Assembly (NCBI GenBank): GCA_910578245.1
Contig: CAJTPC010000001.1
Span: forward strand, 62,001 to 126,000
Source of the DNA: an uncultured Christensenella sp.
GTDB taxonomy: Bacteria > Bacillota > Clostridia > Christensenellales > UBA3700
Direction of reading: 5' to 3'
Length of the DNA: 64,000 nucleotides
The notes beneath the pieces were generated by a model. The model was not told where the DNA came from, ran no database searches, and saw only the letters and a list, made by a program, of their open reading frames with translations. Each line of letters begins with the position of its first letter. The first letter of the stretch is position 1. A program made the translations under genes and the position numbers. Below, one piece after another: positions 32,926-42,145 of the stretch.

Positions 32926-34245
32926 CTAATTTTGGAAAGCTTGATAAATGGCGTTGATTGCTTTCTCGTAGTCACTCGTAGCAATACCCACTATGATATT
33001 CATTTCGCTTGAACCTTGGTCTATCATTCTGATGTTGATTTTTTCTTTAGCGAGAGCGCCAATAAGCGTAGACGCGCTACCGGGCTTGAATGACATACCG
33101 TGACCTACTGTCGCTACCAAAGATATTCCGCTCTTGATTTCGATATGGTCAGGATTGACTACTTTCTTTATTCTCTCGACTACTACGTCTTCTTTGCCTG
33201 CAAGTTCGCTGTCGGCAATGACGATGCTCATAGTATCGATACCCGTAGGCAAATGCTCGAAAGATATATTGTAATACTCAAGTACTGCAAGTACTTTTCG
33301 GACAAAGCCTAGCTCGCTGTTCATCATAGATTTTTCAATGTATACGATACTATAGCCTTTCTTGCCTGCTATACCTGTGATAACTCTCTTGCCAAGTTCT
33401 TCTTCGCTAAGCTCCGCTACTATCATAGTGCCGTCTGCTGTCGGGCAGAAAGTATTGCGTATATTGATTGGTATTTTGCTTATTCTTACAGGGAAAATGG
33501 ATTCGGGATGAAGTACGTTGGCTCCCATATAAGCAAGTTCGCGAAGTTCTTTATACGAGAGCGTTTCGATTGGTTTTGGATTGCTGACTATGCGCGGATC
33601 TGCCGACATAAAACCGTTGACGTCCGTCCAATTCTCGTATAGGCTTGCGCCTACCGCTCTTGCTATTACCGCGCCCGATACGTCCGAACCGCCTCTGCTA
33701 AACGTGCGAACAATACCTGCCTCGTCACCGCCGTAAAATCCCGGTACGACTGCTCTCTCTATGCCTGCAAGCGCGCTCTTAACTTTCTCATTGGTAAGCT
33801 CCGCTTCAAAGTCGCCGTTGTCGTTGAAGACCATAATGTCCTTCGCATCAATGAAAGCGTATCCCAATACTTTAGCCATAATTACCGCCGAAAGATACTC
33901 GCCTCTAGACGCGCAAAACTCTGCGGAATCGTATTTGTACATCTCTTCTTCGACTTTGTCAAGATAACTGTCTATATCAAGATCTATTGCCAGATCGTCA
34001 ACTATGACCTTGAATCTCTCTCTTATCTTTTCAAAAGTGTCTTTGCACTCGCCGTTGATTTGCAAGTCGTGATAACATGCGTACAACATATCGGTGACCT
34101 TATGGTCTTGCGAAAATCTCTTGCCCGGAGCTGATACAACTACGTATCTGCGCTTTTTATCCTGCTTAATGATTTCGGCGACTTTTGTTATTGACTTGGC
34201 GTCTGCCATTGACGTACCGCCGAATTTTGCCACTGTGATTGACAT
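32926..34245 (-). CDS. lysC: Aspartate kinase
   Basis: 439 residues. It has KFGGTSMADA (8-17), VVSAPGKR, a FSRGGSDVSGA substrate loop, and two C-terminal ACT domains (one with GFVRKVLAVLEYYNISFEHL, one with STLIGALAKEKINIRMIDQGS), so it is a monofunctional, feedback-regulated enzyme. It phosphorylates aspartate as the first step to lysine, threonine and homoserine, and so feeds the methionine genes in this window. AGAGGT precedes the ATG. Confidence 0.93.
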   Translation of the reverse strand: MSITVAKFGGTSMADAKSITKVAEIIKQDKKRRYVVVSAPGKRFSQDHKVTDMLYACYHDLQINGECKDTFEKIRERFKVIVDDLAIDLDIDSYLDKVEEEMYKYDSAEFCASRGEYLSAVIMAKVLGYAFIDAKDIMVFNDNGDFEAELTNEKVKSALAGIERAVVPGFYGGDEAGIVRTFSRGGSDVSGAVIARAVGASLYENWTDVNGFMSADPRIVSNPKPIETLSYKELRELAYMGANVLHPESIFPVRISKIPINIRNTFCPTADGTMIVAELSEEELGKRVITGIAGKKGYSIVYIEKSMMNSELGFVRKVLAVLEYYNISFEHLPTGIDTMSIVIADSELAGKEDVVVERIKKVVNPDHIEIKSGISLVATVGHGMSFKPGSASTLIGALAKEKINIRMIDQGSSEMNIIVGIATSDYEKAINAIYQAFQN

Positions 34246-34254
34246 ATCTTACCT

Positions 34255-34345
34255 CTTATAACCTTTTTCTTATCTTGTTATTTATTATCTCTTATTTTTT
34301 ATCTCTTATCTCTTATTTCTTATTTCTTATCTAATATTATATATT
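34255..34345. repeat. Low-complexity pyrimidine-rich tract (degenerate TCTTATY repeats)
   Basis: TCTTATC/TCTTATT units repeat about eight times upstream of lysC, giving a purine-rich leader on the coding strand. It fills most of the 155-base gap to the DUF1015 gene. Confidence 0.6.
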
Positions 34346-34400
34346 TTATATAACATATTTTACATTGCCTTAAAGTTTTTGGCAAGCAAAAAATCGGCAA

Positions 34401-35639
34401 TTATAAAATTACTCTACACTCAAGATAATATCTCTTGTCCTCAGCGTGTCCCATTGAGAAGGACTTACGAGGCAACACTCCTCGTCTGACGACGTAGTCA
34501 AAAAGTCCGTCCTTTTCAAGGCAAGGCATAAAGACCGCAACCGCGTTTTTCTCCTTGGCTACGCTAAGCAAATGCTCATCGCCGTGTATATAATCTATTA
34601 CCATTTCCTTATGCGTCTTGTTGTATTCGTCCATAAGATGTTGGATATCGGCTATTGCATCGCTTGCATTGGCAGATACTCTCCAAGAGTATTCCTTGTC
34701 GCCGTAGACGACTTTGACATCGCTATTTCCGCCTAGTTTGGCAAGCTCGATTCCCATATATTCCACAAACTCTTCGCCTACGCCAAAGACAGCCCTATGT
34801 ATCGGCTCGAACTTCAAAGATTCATCGTGCAGATTTACAAGCTCGCAAAGCGCATATCTGGCAGGATGAGAATAAATAGCGTCACCGCTCAACGTCTTTT
34901 TGATATTGTTCCAGCACTCTTTTGCAGTAGCAAGCGAGTGATTGCCATCGCCTACAGCAAAAAGTATCGGCTTATCGCTTCCGTACTTCTCTACCAAAGT
35001 TTCGCTATCCAAAAGATTGTGAATTGCATCAATCACAGGCTTGCAATTCTTTATCTTGTATCCTTTGATACTTCCTCCGCCCATGTTGAGATTAAAGTCG
35101 TAGGCTAGTTCCAACTCGTTGCGACGAGCATACAACGCCTCTATAATCTTATCCTTTTTATCGTCCATAAGCATCATTATATGCGGACTTTCAAGACATG
35201 CGCCCTTACGGACTTCTATTCTTGCCGGTAGCCTTTCGACTACTGTTTTTTCAGTGGCTTTTATAAGCGCGTTGTTTTGCTCGGTGTACTCATAATCTTC
35301 AAGGTCAATCGCTATGACAAGACCTAATCTCTTTTGATTGTCGGGAGTTGTTCTCTCTACAAGTATAAAACCTTCAAATTCCTCAAATATATCGCTATGC
35401 AAATACTTATGCATATTGTCGTTGATAGCTTTTATCCTCTCTCGTTTATTCTCCCCTTCTAAGTAAACCTCGGGGAAAATTATTCTCAGCGTTGACGGCG
35501 CTTGCGCAACCAACTTATCTACTTGCTCCCAATATGACGGCTGGGACGTAAACTGGTCGCATGCTATGACGCTCCATTTGCTTTTGTCAACGTCGGCTTT
35601 GGGTAATAAGATTTTGGGGATTGTAATCGTACTTTTCAT
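34401..35639 (-). CDS. DUF1015 family protein
   Basis: 412 residues matching the DUF1015 pattern: WSVIACDQFTSQPSYW near 22-37, LRIIFPEVYLE, the HPMMLMDD-like PHIMMLMDD, FAVGDGNHSLATAKECW near 225-241, and a GHAEDKRYYLE end. The family is common in Clostridia and often lies near amino-acid biosynthesis genes; its biochemical role is not established. AAAAGGA precedes the ATG. It lies upstream of lysC on the same strand with a 155-base repeat-rich gap. Confidence 0.85.
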   Translation of the reverse strand: MKSTITIPKILLPKADVDKSKWSVIACDQFTSQPSYWEQVDKLVAQAPSTLRIIFPEVYLEGENKRERIKAINDNMHKYLHSDIFEEFEGFILVERTTPDNQKRLGLVIAIDLEDYEYTEQNNALIKATEKTVVERLPARIEVRKGACLESPHIMMLMDDKKDKIIEALYARRNELELAYDFNLNMGGGSIKGYKIKNCKPVIDAIHNLLDSETLVEKYGSDKPILFAVGDGNHSLATAKECWNNIKKTLSGDAIYSHPARYALCELVNLHDESLKFEPIHRAVFGVGEEFVEYMGIELAKLGGNSDVKVVYGDKEYSWRVSANASDAIADIQHLMDEYNKTHKEMVIDYIHGDEHLLSVAKEKNAVAVFMPCLEKDGLFDYVVRRGVLPRKSFSMGHAEDKRYYLECRVIL

Positions 35640-35663
35640 ATCTTTTCCTTTTTATTTTTTTGC

Positions 35664-35724
35664 AGAAACGCGGCTTAAGCGATGCGTATAAGATTGCGTA
35701 AGCGATTGACGCATGAACTTAAGC
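35664..35724. repeat. Copy C: 61-base deletion derivative of the hairpin element
   Basis: It begins AGAAAC then GGCTTAAGCGATGCGTATAA like copy B, and ends GACGCATGAACTTAAGC like the right end of copy B, but the central 100 bases are missing. The junction is at a GATT found at both deletion ends in the full copy. Confidence 0.7.
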
Positions 35725-35747
35725 ATTTTTCTTATTCAGTTCTTCCT

Positions 35748-35907
35748 AGAAACGAGGCTTAAGCGACGCGTATAAGATTGCGTAAGCGATTTTTGTGATA
35801 AGAAGGATACGTATTGTCGGCGTAGCAGAGCTACGTTGGCAATGCGTAGACGATCTTAGCGCATAAATCGGTAGCAAGATTGACGCATGAACTTAAGCAG
35901 AGTTTCT
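35748..35907. repeat. Copy B of the 160-base dispersed hairpin element
   Basis: Terminal inverted repeats AGAAAC (35748-35753) and GTTTCT (35902-35907), then GCTTAAG / CTTAAGC. The centre has GATAAGAAGGATACGTATTG and CAATGCGTAGACGATCTTAG. The length and order match copy A at 9166-9326, 26 kb away. Copies B and C together fill the gene-free region 35640-35912. Confidence 0.75.
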
Positions 35908-35912
35908 GTTAT

Positions 35913-35945
35913 TAAAAATGCCAGACTAATAAATAGTTTGGCATT
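35913..35945 (-). terminator. cdaA terminator
   Basis: Minus-strand stem AATGCCAAACTA / TAGTCTGGCATT with a short loop, followed by TTTTAAT, 25 bases past the cdaA stop. Confidence 0.8.
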
Positions 35946-35970
35946 AAGATTTACTTTGTTGCTATAATAC

Positions 35971-36834
35971 TTAGTTCTTCTTAGTGTCATGCTTTTTAGC
36001 ATGCTTATCGCGTTTCTTTACTACAGACTGAGTACTTATTCTATAAATGACCTTGATTTCTTCAAGCAACTTCTCAGGAGTCATATATCTCTTTATAGTA
36101 CCGCCTTGTACTACGCTTATTATACCGCTCTCTTCGCTGACAACGATAGCAAATACATCGCTTTCCTCAGTAATACCTATTGCCGCTCTGTGGCGAGTTC
36201 CAAGTTCTTTTGCAAGCGTAACTTCTTGCGAAAGAGGTAAGAAACAACCTGCGGAGATAATCCTATCTCCAAGCACTACGACTGCTCCGTCGTGCAAAGG
36301 CCCTTTGGTGCTGAATATGCTCTCCAAAAGTCCGCTGGATATAGTTGCGTCCAATGCCGTACCGGTATCAAGAATATGAGGAGGTATTTCCGTCGGCGCA
36401 ATAATAATTAAAGCTCCTACGTCGTTCTTTGCCATATTCTGACAAGCCTTGACGATCTCAGTAGCGGAAATCAAAAGCTCTTCGTCCGACGTATTGTAGT
36501 TGTACTTGGTCTTTTGACGTCTTGCCATCTTACTCAAAAATATCTTGAGGTCTGATCTATAAACGTCCACTATAGCTACTATCCAGAAAAGATTGAAATA
36601 TTTCAATACGTCAATAGCTATGCTAATCTTTTCTTCCGCCAAGTTGATGTTCAAAATATAAAGAGCAAGATAAATTATTGTGTATACGGATATAATTACC
36701 GCCAAACGGTAGCTGTTACGTCTTGCAAAAAATACAAACATCATTATGGCAACAGCCAATGTCACCAAAATGTTTACTATTATCCACGCTACGTCCGACT
36801 GGCTTACATTCGCAGCCAATAAAGAATTGAGCAA
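35971..36834 (-). CDS. cdaA: Diadenylate cyclase CdaA
   Basis: 287 residues if started at the TTG at 36834, which has AAAGGAGG 8 bases upstream; the earlier GTG at 36858 has no site. Three N-terminal transmembrane helices (about 15-36, 43-63, 73-92) precede the DAC domain, with the catalytic LHDGA (180-184) and GTRHRA (212-217). It makes cyclic di-AMP from two ATP, which governs potassium, osmolyte and wall homeostasis. The usual partners ybbR and glmM are not adjacent; it follows an M28-like lipoprotein gene instead. Confidence 0.92.
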   Translation of the reverse strand: MLNSLLAANVSQSDVAWIIVNILVTLAVAIMMFVFFARRNSYRLAVIISVYTIIYLALYILNINLAEEKISIAIDVLKYFNLFWIVAIVDVYRSDLKIFLSKMARRQKTKYNYNTSDEELLISATEIVKACQNMAKNDVGALIIIAPTEIPPHILDTGTALDATISSGLLESIFSTKGPLHDGAVVVLGDRIISAGCFLPLSQEVTLAKELGTRHRAAIGITEESDVFAIVVSEESGIISVVQGGTIKRYMTPEKLLEEIKVIYRISTQSVVKKRDKHAKKHDTKKN

Positions 36835-36922
36835 CTTATCTTCCTCCTTTATTTTCACTATTATTATAATATAATGTTTTTTTGCAAAAATAAAGTGTTT
36901 TTACTAAAGTTTTTGCAATAAA

Positions 36923-38359
36923 TTATACAAAAGGCTCCTCATCTTGCTCTTTTTTAGACTTTTCTTCGGTTTTTTGCTTATCTTTAGCTCCTGTATCGTC
37001 GCTTGAAGCATTGTCGGAATCAAAAGGCATTTGTATTTCTTCCCCGTCGCTTGCTTGCGTTTCCTTGGCTTTTTTAGCCTTAATATACTTGTCAAGATTT
37101 TTATTCAAGTAATTTTTAATGACGTATGACGCCACAACCAAGCCGGCTATCAAAACTACTTTGAAAATCAAGTTTGCCAAATTCGCGCTTTTCCCACTCT
37201 GCATTTTCCCGTTTGGCGCTTCGCTCTTTGCTACGCCAAGACATGATTTCAAAGTATTTTGGTTTGATTTATCAAGCGCAGTCAAAGTTACCCTTACGGT
37301 TTCAAAGAGTTGCGACTTGATAGCCTCCTCGCCTTTGCGCTCAATCATATTCTCTAAAGTATCGCTTTTTGTGTGATAGACGTTGTCTTTGCCTTTCATT
37401 TCGCTAAAGAGCGGATTATCGTTTATCTCCCAGTTGAGCGACAAAAAGTTGGCAGTGGGTATGCCTTTTAAGTCAAAATAGTATTGATTGGATAGCATAC
37501 CTACGTTTGTGTAACTGTATTTTGCATCTTCAGTCAAATAAAACTGACCTACGTTTCTATCTTTTGGCACTGCGGTAAGGTACCCCTCTCCGCACTTATA
37601 AAGATACTTTCCGTAAGTGTTGGCGCTTTCGCCCGTATAGATATACCAATTATCTCCTCCGCCCAACATCGCAAAGTTTAAGACAAGAGCTATTTTGTCA
37701 AGTTGGTTTCTATCTAGATTTTCGGTGTAATTCATTGCGCCTTTCCAACCGTAACATCCGCAAGTAAAAAATGCAAACGTCAAATCGTAATCCAAAGTCG
37801 AGTCCTTTAGCGCTTGAGCAAGTGTGAGTAATATCGCAACTGAAGCTCCGCTCTCATAACTGCCGTCTGCATTCCACAAATTCCCGCTTATATCGGCTTT
37901 TTCAGAATAGAGATTGTCGTATTGACATGCGAGTATAATTTCGCCGTTGCTTTTTTCTGAACCAGACTTTTTAGAAAATATGACGTTGTACCCCTGCGCG
38001 TCGGACACTTGTTCTCCGCCAAATCTCTTGATAGTCGTCTTAAAACCTTGTAAGCCTTTGATTCCATCGCTTGAATATTGGCTTTCATAACCCAAATCGC
38101 TCATTACGCTTGCGATATATTTTGCCGAGTCAAGTTCGCCTTGCGTTCCAAAGGTCCTATTTTTAAGTTCATCTCCCGCCAGATCTTGTAAATACCCGTA
38201 CGCCGTGTCTGCGATATTAAAGTCGAGAGATGCGATAACGTCGGGAATATTAACTTCCATCGTAGGAGAACTGCACCCTGCGAAAAATATCGTAACGAAT
38301 ACTGTAAGTAAAACTATTGCAAAAACTAATATCTTTTTTGATTTCAACTTCTCTGCCAT
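36923..38359 (-). CDS. M28-like lipoprotein with degenerate active site
   Basis: 478 residues from ATG 38359 (GAGG upstream). A signal peptide ends in lipobox FAGC (Cys29). The M28 aminopeptidase fold is recognisable: ACQYDN (144-149), ADGSYESGAS, FFTCGCYGWKGA (198-209), LNFAMLGGG and YHTKSDTLEN. However several zinc or catalytic residues are replaced: HxD is QxD, the GEE acid pair is CGC, and the LDM Asp is Ala. It is probably not a working peptidase. A second transmembrane helix near 400-420 and an acidic, Lys-rich tail of about 60 residues follow. It lies between a membrane protein gene and cdaA. Confidence 0.75.
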   Translation of the reverse strand: MAEKLKSKKILVFAIVLLTVFVTIFFAGCSSPTMEVNIPDVIASLDFNIADTAYGYLQDLAGDELKNRTFGTQGELDSAKYIASVMSDLGYESQYSSDGIKGLQGFKTTIKRFGGEQVSDAQGYNVIFSKKSGSEKSNGEIILACQYDNLYSEKADISGNLWNADGSYESGASVAILLTLAQALKDSTLDYDLTFAFFTCGCYGWKGAMNYTENLDRNQLDKIALVLNFAMLGGGDNWYIYTGESANTYGKYLYKCGEGYLTAVPKDRNVGQFYLTEDAKYSYTNVGMLSNQYYFDLKGIPTANFLSLNWEINDNPLFSEMKGKDNVYHTKSDTLENMIERKGEEAIKSQLFETVRVTLTALDKSNQNTLKSCLGVAKSEAPNGKMQSGKSANLANLIFKVVLIAGLVVASYVIKNYLNKNLDKYIKAKKAKETQASDGEEIQMPFDSDNASSDDTGAKDKQKTEEKSKKEQDEEPFV

Positions 38360-38366
38360 AATTACC

Positions 38367-38975
38367 TCACGCAAACAATACGACGACTATCGTCGGTAAC
38401 AACATAATATTGAGAAGCAATGGTCGATACATCTTTTCTAAACCCCTTGAATAGGTAAAATAAAAGACAGCCATAGAAAGCAGAGCAAGAAGCGGAGGTA
38501 TGAATACGTTCCCGAAGTTGTCCGCCAACGGATAGTAATTGAAAACGACTTGGAAAATACCAATTAATACGCTCAATAATATTATACTACCGTCAAGACA
38601 AATCCTAAACTTGCGTATATCGAACTCTACTCCGAATACGCGCAGTTGGTTGAATACCAAAGTCGCAAAAAACCTTGCGTATAGGAAATAAAATAAGAAA
38701 AACAACAACGCGCATATAGCCGGCAAAAGTATTTTCATTGCCAACAACATACTCTTGCCCATCGATGATATATATCCCGCAATCGATACGCCGAATATAT
38801 CGGTGTACGAGGGGTCTATTACCGCCACAAAGAGCGAATTGAAATTGCGCTTGCCAAAGTAAAAAAGCGAAAAAAACATTCCCGCATATAGCAAGACTTT
38901 CATAACTATTGTAACCCAATCGTTTTTTAATTTAGGCGTCTTTGGGCGTATGAACGCCTGGCTTTCATTTTGCAT
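38367..38975 (-). CDS. Multi-pass membrane protein, function unknown
   Basis: 202 residues with about five hydrophobic helices (near 26-45, 60-75, 83-105, 128-145, 160-200) and a polar N-terminus starting MQNESQAFIRPKTPK. It resembles Yip1-like or DUF-type membrane proteins only in general plan. It overlaps the 3' end of holA by 11 bases and ends 7 bases before the M28-like gene, so it belongs to the ppa-comEC-holA operon. Confidence 0.7.
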   Translation of the reverse strand: MQNESQAFIRPKTPKLKNDWVTIVMKVLLYAGMFFSLFYFGKRNFNSLFVAVIDPSYTDIFGVSIAGYISSMGKSMLLAMKILLPAICALLFFLFYFLYARFFATLVFNQLRVFGVEFDIRKFRICLDGSIILLSVLIGIFQVVFNYYPLADNFGNVFIPPLLALLSMAVFYFTYSRGLEKMYRPLLLNIMLLPTIVVVLFA

Positions 38976-39960
38976 AAGTCTTTCCTATAAGATGTGTTAT
39001 TGCTAAATCAAGAGCATTTTCCGAAGATATTTTTCCGCTCTTGAAATTGTATTCCAGTTGATAAAGATAATACACGGTTTCCTTGAGTTTTGTCAGAAAT
39101 CCGCTAACTCTGCGTTTTGCCTCATCAATCTTCTTTCTCGTCATAAACAGCGCGCCTTTCTTCATTCCAAGCCTTTCGCACAAAAACTCCTCATCGCCAT
39201 CGTTTGTCATTATGGCAAACATACGCTTGTATGTCAACGTAATCGTTGCAAGTATCGAGTTTGGCTTGTCGCCTCTACTCAAAAGCACGCCTATAATCCC
39301 CATAGCCTTGTCGTATTTGCCGTCTTGTATTGCATATATGAATTCAAATACTTGAGTTTCGGTATCCGTAGCCACAACGTTGTCTATCACCTGTCTGTCT
39401 ATCTCTATTTCGCTTCCTGCGTAAAGCATGAGTTTGTTTATCTCATTGTTTATCTTGCCAAAGTCTTTGTTGCATCTATTGACAATTTCGGAAAGCGCCG
39501 ATTTATCGTATTTGACCTTATAAAAATTAAAGAGCGTCTGTATATAATTGACGTAATCAAGCAATCCTAATTTGTTGCAATCTACGTCAACAACATATTG
39601 GTTTATTGCATTTCTAATAGTAGGACAATTCACAAGTATCAGAATATTGCCCTCGATCGTGTTGTCAACGTAGTCAAGCCAGTTTTCCGTCTCTTGCATA
39701 GTGAGTTTTTTATTGAAGTCCTTGACTATTACAAGCCGTCTGTCGCCAAACATAGACGGATAGGATAGCGATGCTATAACGTCGTCTTGACTTATATCAT
39801 TGCCTTCGAACTTCTGTACGCAATACTCTCTCGTATCTGCCGGTATAAGCGCGTAAAACTTCTCCAAAGCAAACAAAATCATACCCTCGTCGTCGCCCGT
39901 AAGCGCGTAGACGTCGGATATATTCGTCTTAAAAGTTTGTTTGAGTTGAAGCGCCTGCAT
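38965..39960 (-). CDS. holA: DNA polymerase III delta subunit
   Basis: 331 residues. The family outline is clear: an N-terminal VYALTGDDEGMILFALEKF segment, a RRLVIVKDF strand, domain III helices ending in KTYAK, and LLSRGDKPNSILATITLTYKRMFA with the typical GE.P..IL..I...FR pattern. It is the clamp-loader wrench that opens the beta clamp. The ATG at 39960 overlaps the comEC stop as TGATG, with GGAGG 5 bases upstream, so translation is coupled to comEC, the common arrangement in Firmicutes. Confidence 0.9.
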   Translation of the reverse strand: MQALQLKQTFKTNISDVYALTGDDEGMILFALEKFYALIPADTREYCVQKFEGNDISQDDVIASLSYPSMFGDRRLVIVKDFNKKLTMQETENWLDYVDNTIEGNILILVNCPTIRNAINQYVVDVDCNKLGLLDYVNYIQTLFNFYKVKYDKSALSEIVNRCNKDFGKINNEINKLMLYAGSEIEIDRQVIDNVVATDTETQVFEFIYAIQDGKYDKAMGIIGVLLSRGDKPNSILATITLTYKRMFAIMTNDGDEEFLCERLGMKKGALFMTRKKIDEAKRRVSGFLTKLKETVYYLYQLEYNFKSGKISSENALDLAITHLIGKTYAK

Positions 39961-42113
39961 CAATACCTCCAAGAGCTTTGGACTTTTATTTTATCATTTT
40001 TTATTTCAAATGTAAACGTACTTGGCACGCAATTTTTGACGGAATTGTCAAAACCTGCATCGCATACTATATATTTTCCCTCCGTGTCACCGCTAATTAG
40101 GTTGTAAGAGACGAGAATATCGTAATTACCCTCACTTACATAGTAATCGCTTGCCAAAATTCTCAAAGTAATTCCGCCCGATACGATATCTAAAGTTCCG
40201 TAGTTAAGATAACCTATTGTCAGTCCGGATTCTACAACCGATGTTCCAACGTAAATTCCGTTAGACGCGTTACCCGATCTGTTGGAACTGTAGACGTAAG
40301 GACAATTGGTATACATTTGCAACTTTTCCAAATAATAATCATCCACATCGCCTACAACTATTATTCCGTCAATCTTGGTAAATTTATTCTCTCTCATAGC
40401 GTTTAGCACACTCGATACGCTGTCACTGCTTGTTTTTTCATCGATTATTAGATACTCCCCGCCAAACGCATTATCAACCAGTATGTATTGACAGTCGTAC
40501 TTGTCGGTAAAACAGTAAATATAGAGATTATTCGAGCCCCAAATTCTAATAGACGTTGTTACTGTAAATATCATGGCTATGGCAAATACCGATACGGCTA
40601 TCTTCTTAAAATTTTTGTGAACAAAGGCGTATTTGGATAGAATCACTGCGCTCATTAAACCAATAAAAATTATTATTGCATTCGCGTTAAAATTAATTAA
40701 GAGCGTAGGCAATTTACTTATCCATTCAATTATCGTTATTAAAAGCGTGAACAACCCGGCAACTATTGTCACAAGCCAACCCATAAATGGGCAAATCGAA
40801 GCTAAAATTACACACAAAAGATATATTGGGAAAAGCGCTGCAAGTACAGGCAAAATTATAAGATTAGCTATAATAAAGAGCAAGGTTTCGCCATTGAAAA
40901 AATACATCATCAACGGAAGAAGCAAAATATTGACGGATATTGATGTGGACAACAATGCGCTAATCATTTTGGGAAACTTAATCTTTCTAAACAGACCATT
41001 AATAGGTTTGTAAAACGCAAGTATGCCAAACACCGCAAGAAAACTCATCAAATATCCAATATCAAACAAGAATATAGGGTCAAATAATAAAATCAAGCTC
41101 GCAACCAACGACATACTTGAAATTCCGTCGTTGCGCATACCCAACGTCTTTGCAAGCATGAGCATAAAGGTCATTATGCTTGCTCTGACTGTAGATGGCG
41201 GAAATCCGCACAGCGCGCTGAATGTCAAAAGGACTATGGTCATTACTGCAATTCGCGCGATGCGATTATTCAACTTTATCTTCTTGAATATCCAAAGTAT
41301 ACCGCCCGCAATTATTCCAATATGTAATCCCGATATAGCAAATACGTGCGCCGTTCCCGTATAACTGAAATTGTTTTTGATTTGACTGCTCAGTCCGCTC
41401 TTATCGCCAAAAGTCATGGCGTACAAAAATCCTGCCGTATCGCTTCTCGTGTTGGAATAAAGAACGCTTTTGACTCTAATCTTTATTCTATCCATTAGAT
41501 TCATTCCTGACGACACCTTGTAAAAACAAAAATTATCATCGTCGAAATTTACTCTGCAATAGATATAATGATAAAGTTTGTTGCGAAAATCGAGAACGCT
41601 ATAAGAATCCTCTACTACGAGATTTTGCGGAGCAATATTGCCCCTGAACTTTATCCTATCGCCTATCTTGTATCCTTCTAAGATAGCTTTGTCGGAAAAT
41701 ACTGCAATTGCCTTGCCATTTATTTCTCTGCCATCGACAATTATGTTGCTTAAACATACTTCTAAAACGTCATTGTCTGTCGGAACTTGCAAAACTCCAT
41801 TTTCATCGCACTCCGTAAGTATATCTATATCGGCTTCAATCAGAGAATTCTCCGAATAAATTTCTCTGTTCTCTATCCTGACATAAGTCATAGTTGTCAA
41901 ACCTAAGAACAGTAAAAATGTGAAAATACAAACTATTACTTTTGGTCTTGCTTTCTTGAATTTCTTAATAAATATTGCAGATAATAGCGCAATTACCGCC
42001 AGAATTGCAATTACTAGAATTGTAGAACTGCTACAAAAAGTGATTGCCAAAATTGCCAATACTATGCTCAATAAAATCAACGGAGCAATTCTAAAATTAA
42101 AAGGTCTTTTCAT
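39960..42113 (-). CDS. comEC: ComEC/Rec2 DNA-uptake channel with degenerate hydrolase domain
   Basis: 717 residues, full length. N-terminal membrane region, an OB-like DUF4131 segment (about 90-200), the competence domain with FAISGLHIG (258-266) and CGFPPSTVRA (302-311), and a C-terminal metallo-beta-lactamase-like part (about 530-717). The last part lacks the HxHxDH zinc motif; the matching place reads IIVVGDVDDYY (584-594), so the nuclease-like activity is probably lost. It would carry single-stranded DNA across the membrane. No other com genes are in the window. Confidence 0.9.
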   Translation of the reverse strand: MKRPFNFRIAPLILLSIVLAILAITFCSSSTILVIAILAVIALLSAIFIKKFKKARPKVIVCIFTFLLFLGLTTMTYVRIENREIYSENSLIEADIDILTECDENGVLQVPTDNDVLEVCLSNIIVDGREINGKAIAVFSDKAILEGYKIGDRIKFRGNIAPQNLVVEDSYSVLDFRNKLYHYIYCRVNFDDDNFCFYKVSSGMNLMDRIKIRVKSVLYSNTRSDTAGFLYAMTFGDKSGLSSQIKNNFSYTGTAHVFAISGLHIGIIAGGILWIFKKIKLNNRIARIAVMTIVLLTFSALCGFPPSTVRASIMTFMLMLAKTLGMRNDGISSMSLVASLILLFDPIFLFDIGYLMSFLAVFGILAFYKPINGLFRKIKFPKMISALLSTSISVNILLLPLMMYFFNGETLLFIIANLIILPVLAALFPIYLLCVILASICPFMGWLVTIVAGLFTLLITIIEWISKLPTLLINFNANAIIIFIGLMSAVILSKYAFVHKNFKKIAVSVFAIAMIFTVTTSIRIWGSNNLYIYCFTDKYDCQYILVDNAFGGEYLIIDEKTSSDSVSSVLNAMRENKFTKIDGIIVVGDVDDYYLEKLQMYTNCPYVYSSNRSGNASNGIYVGTSVVESGLTIGYLNYGTLDIVSGGITLRILASDYYVSEGNYDILVSYNLISGDTEGKYIVCDAGFDNSVKNCVPSTFTFEIKNDKIKVQSSWRY

Positions 42114-42145
42114 TTATTTTAGCTTTAGTAAATTAAATCTTTCCT

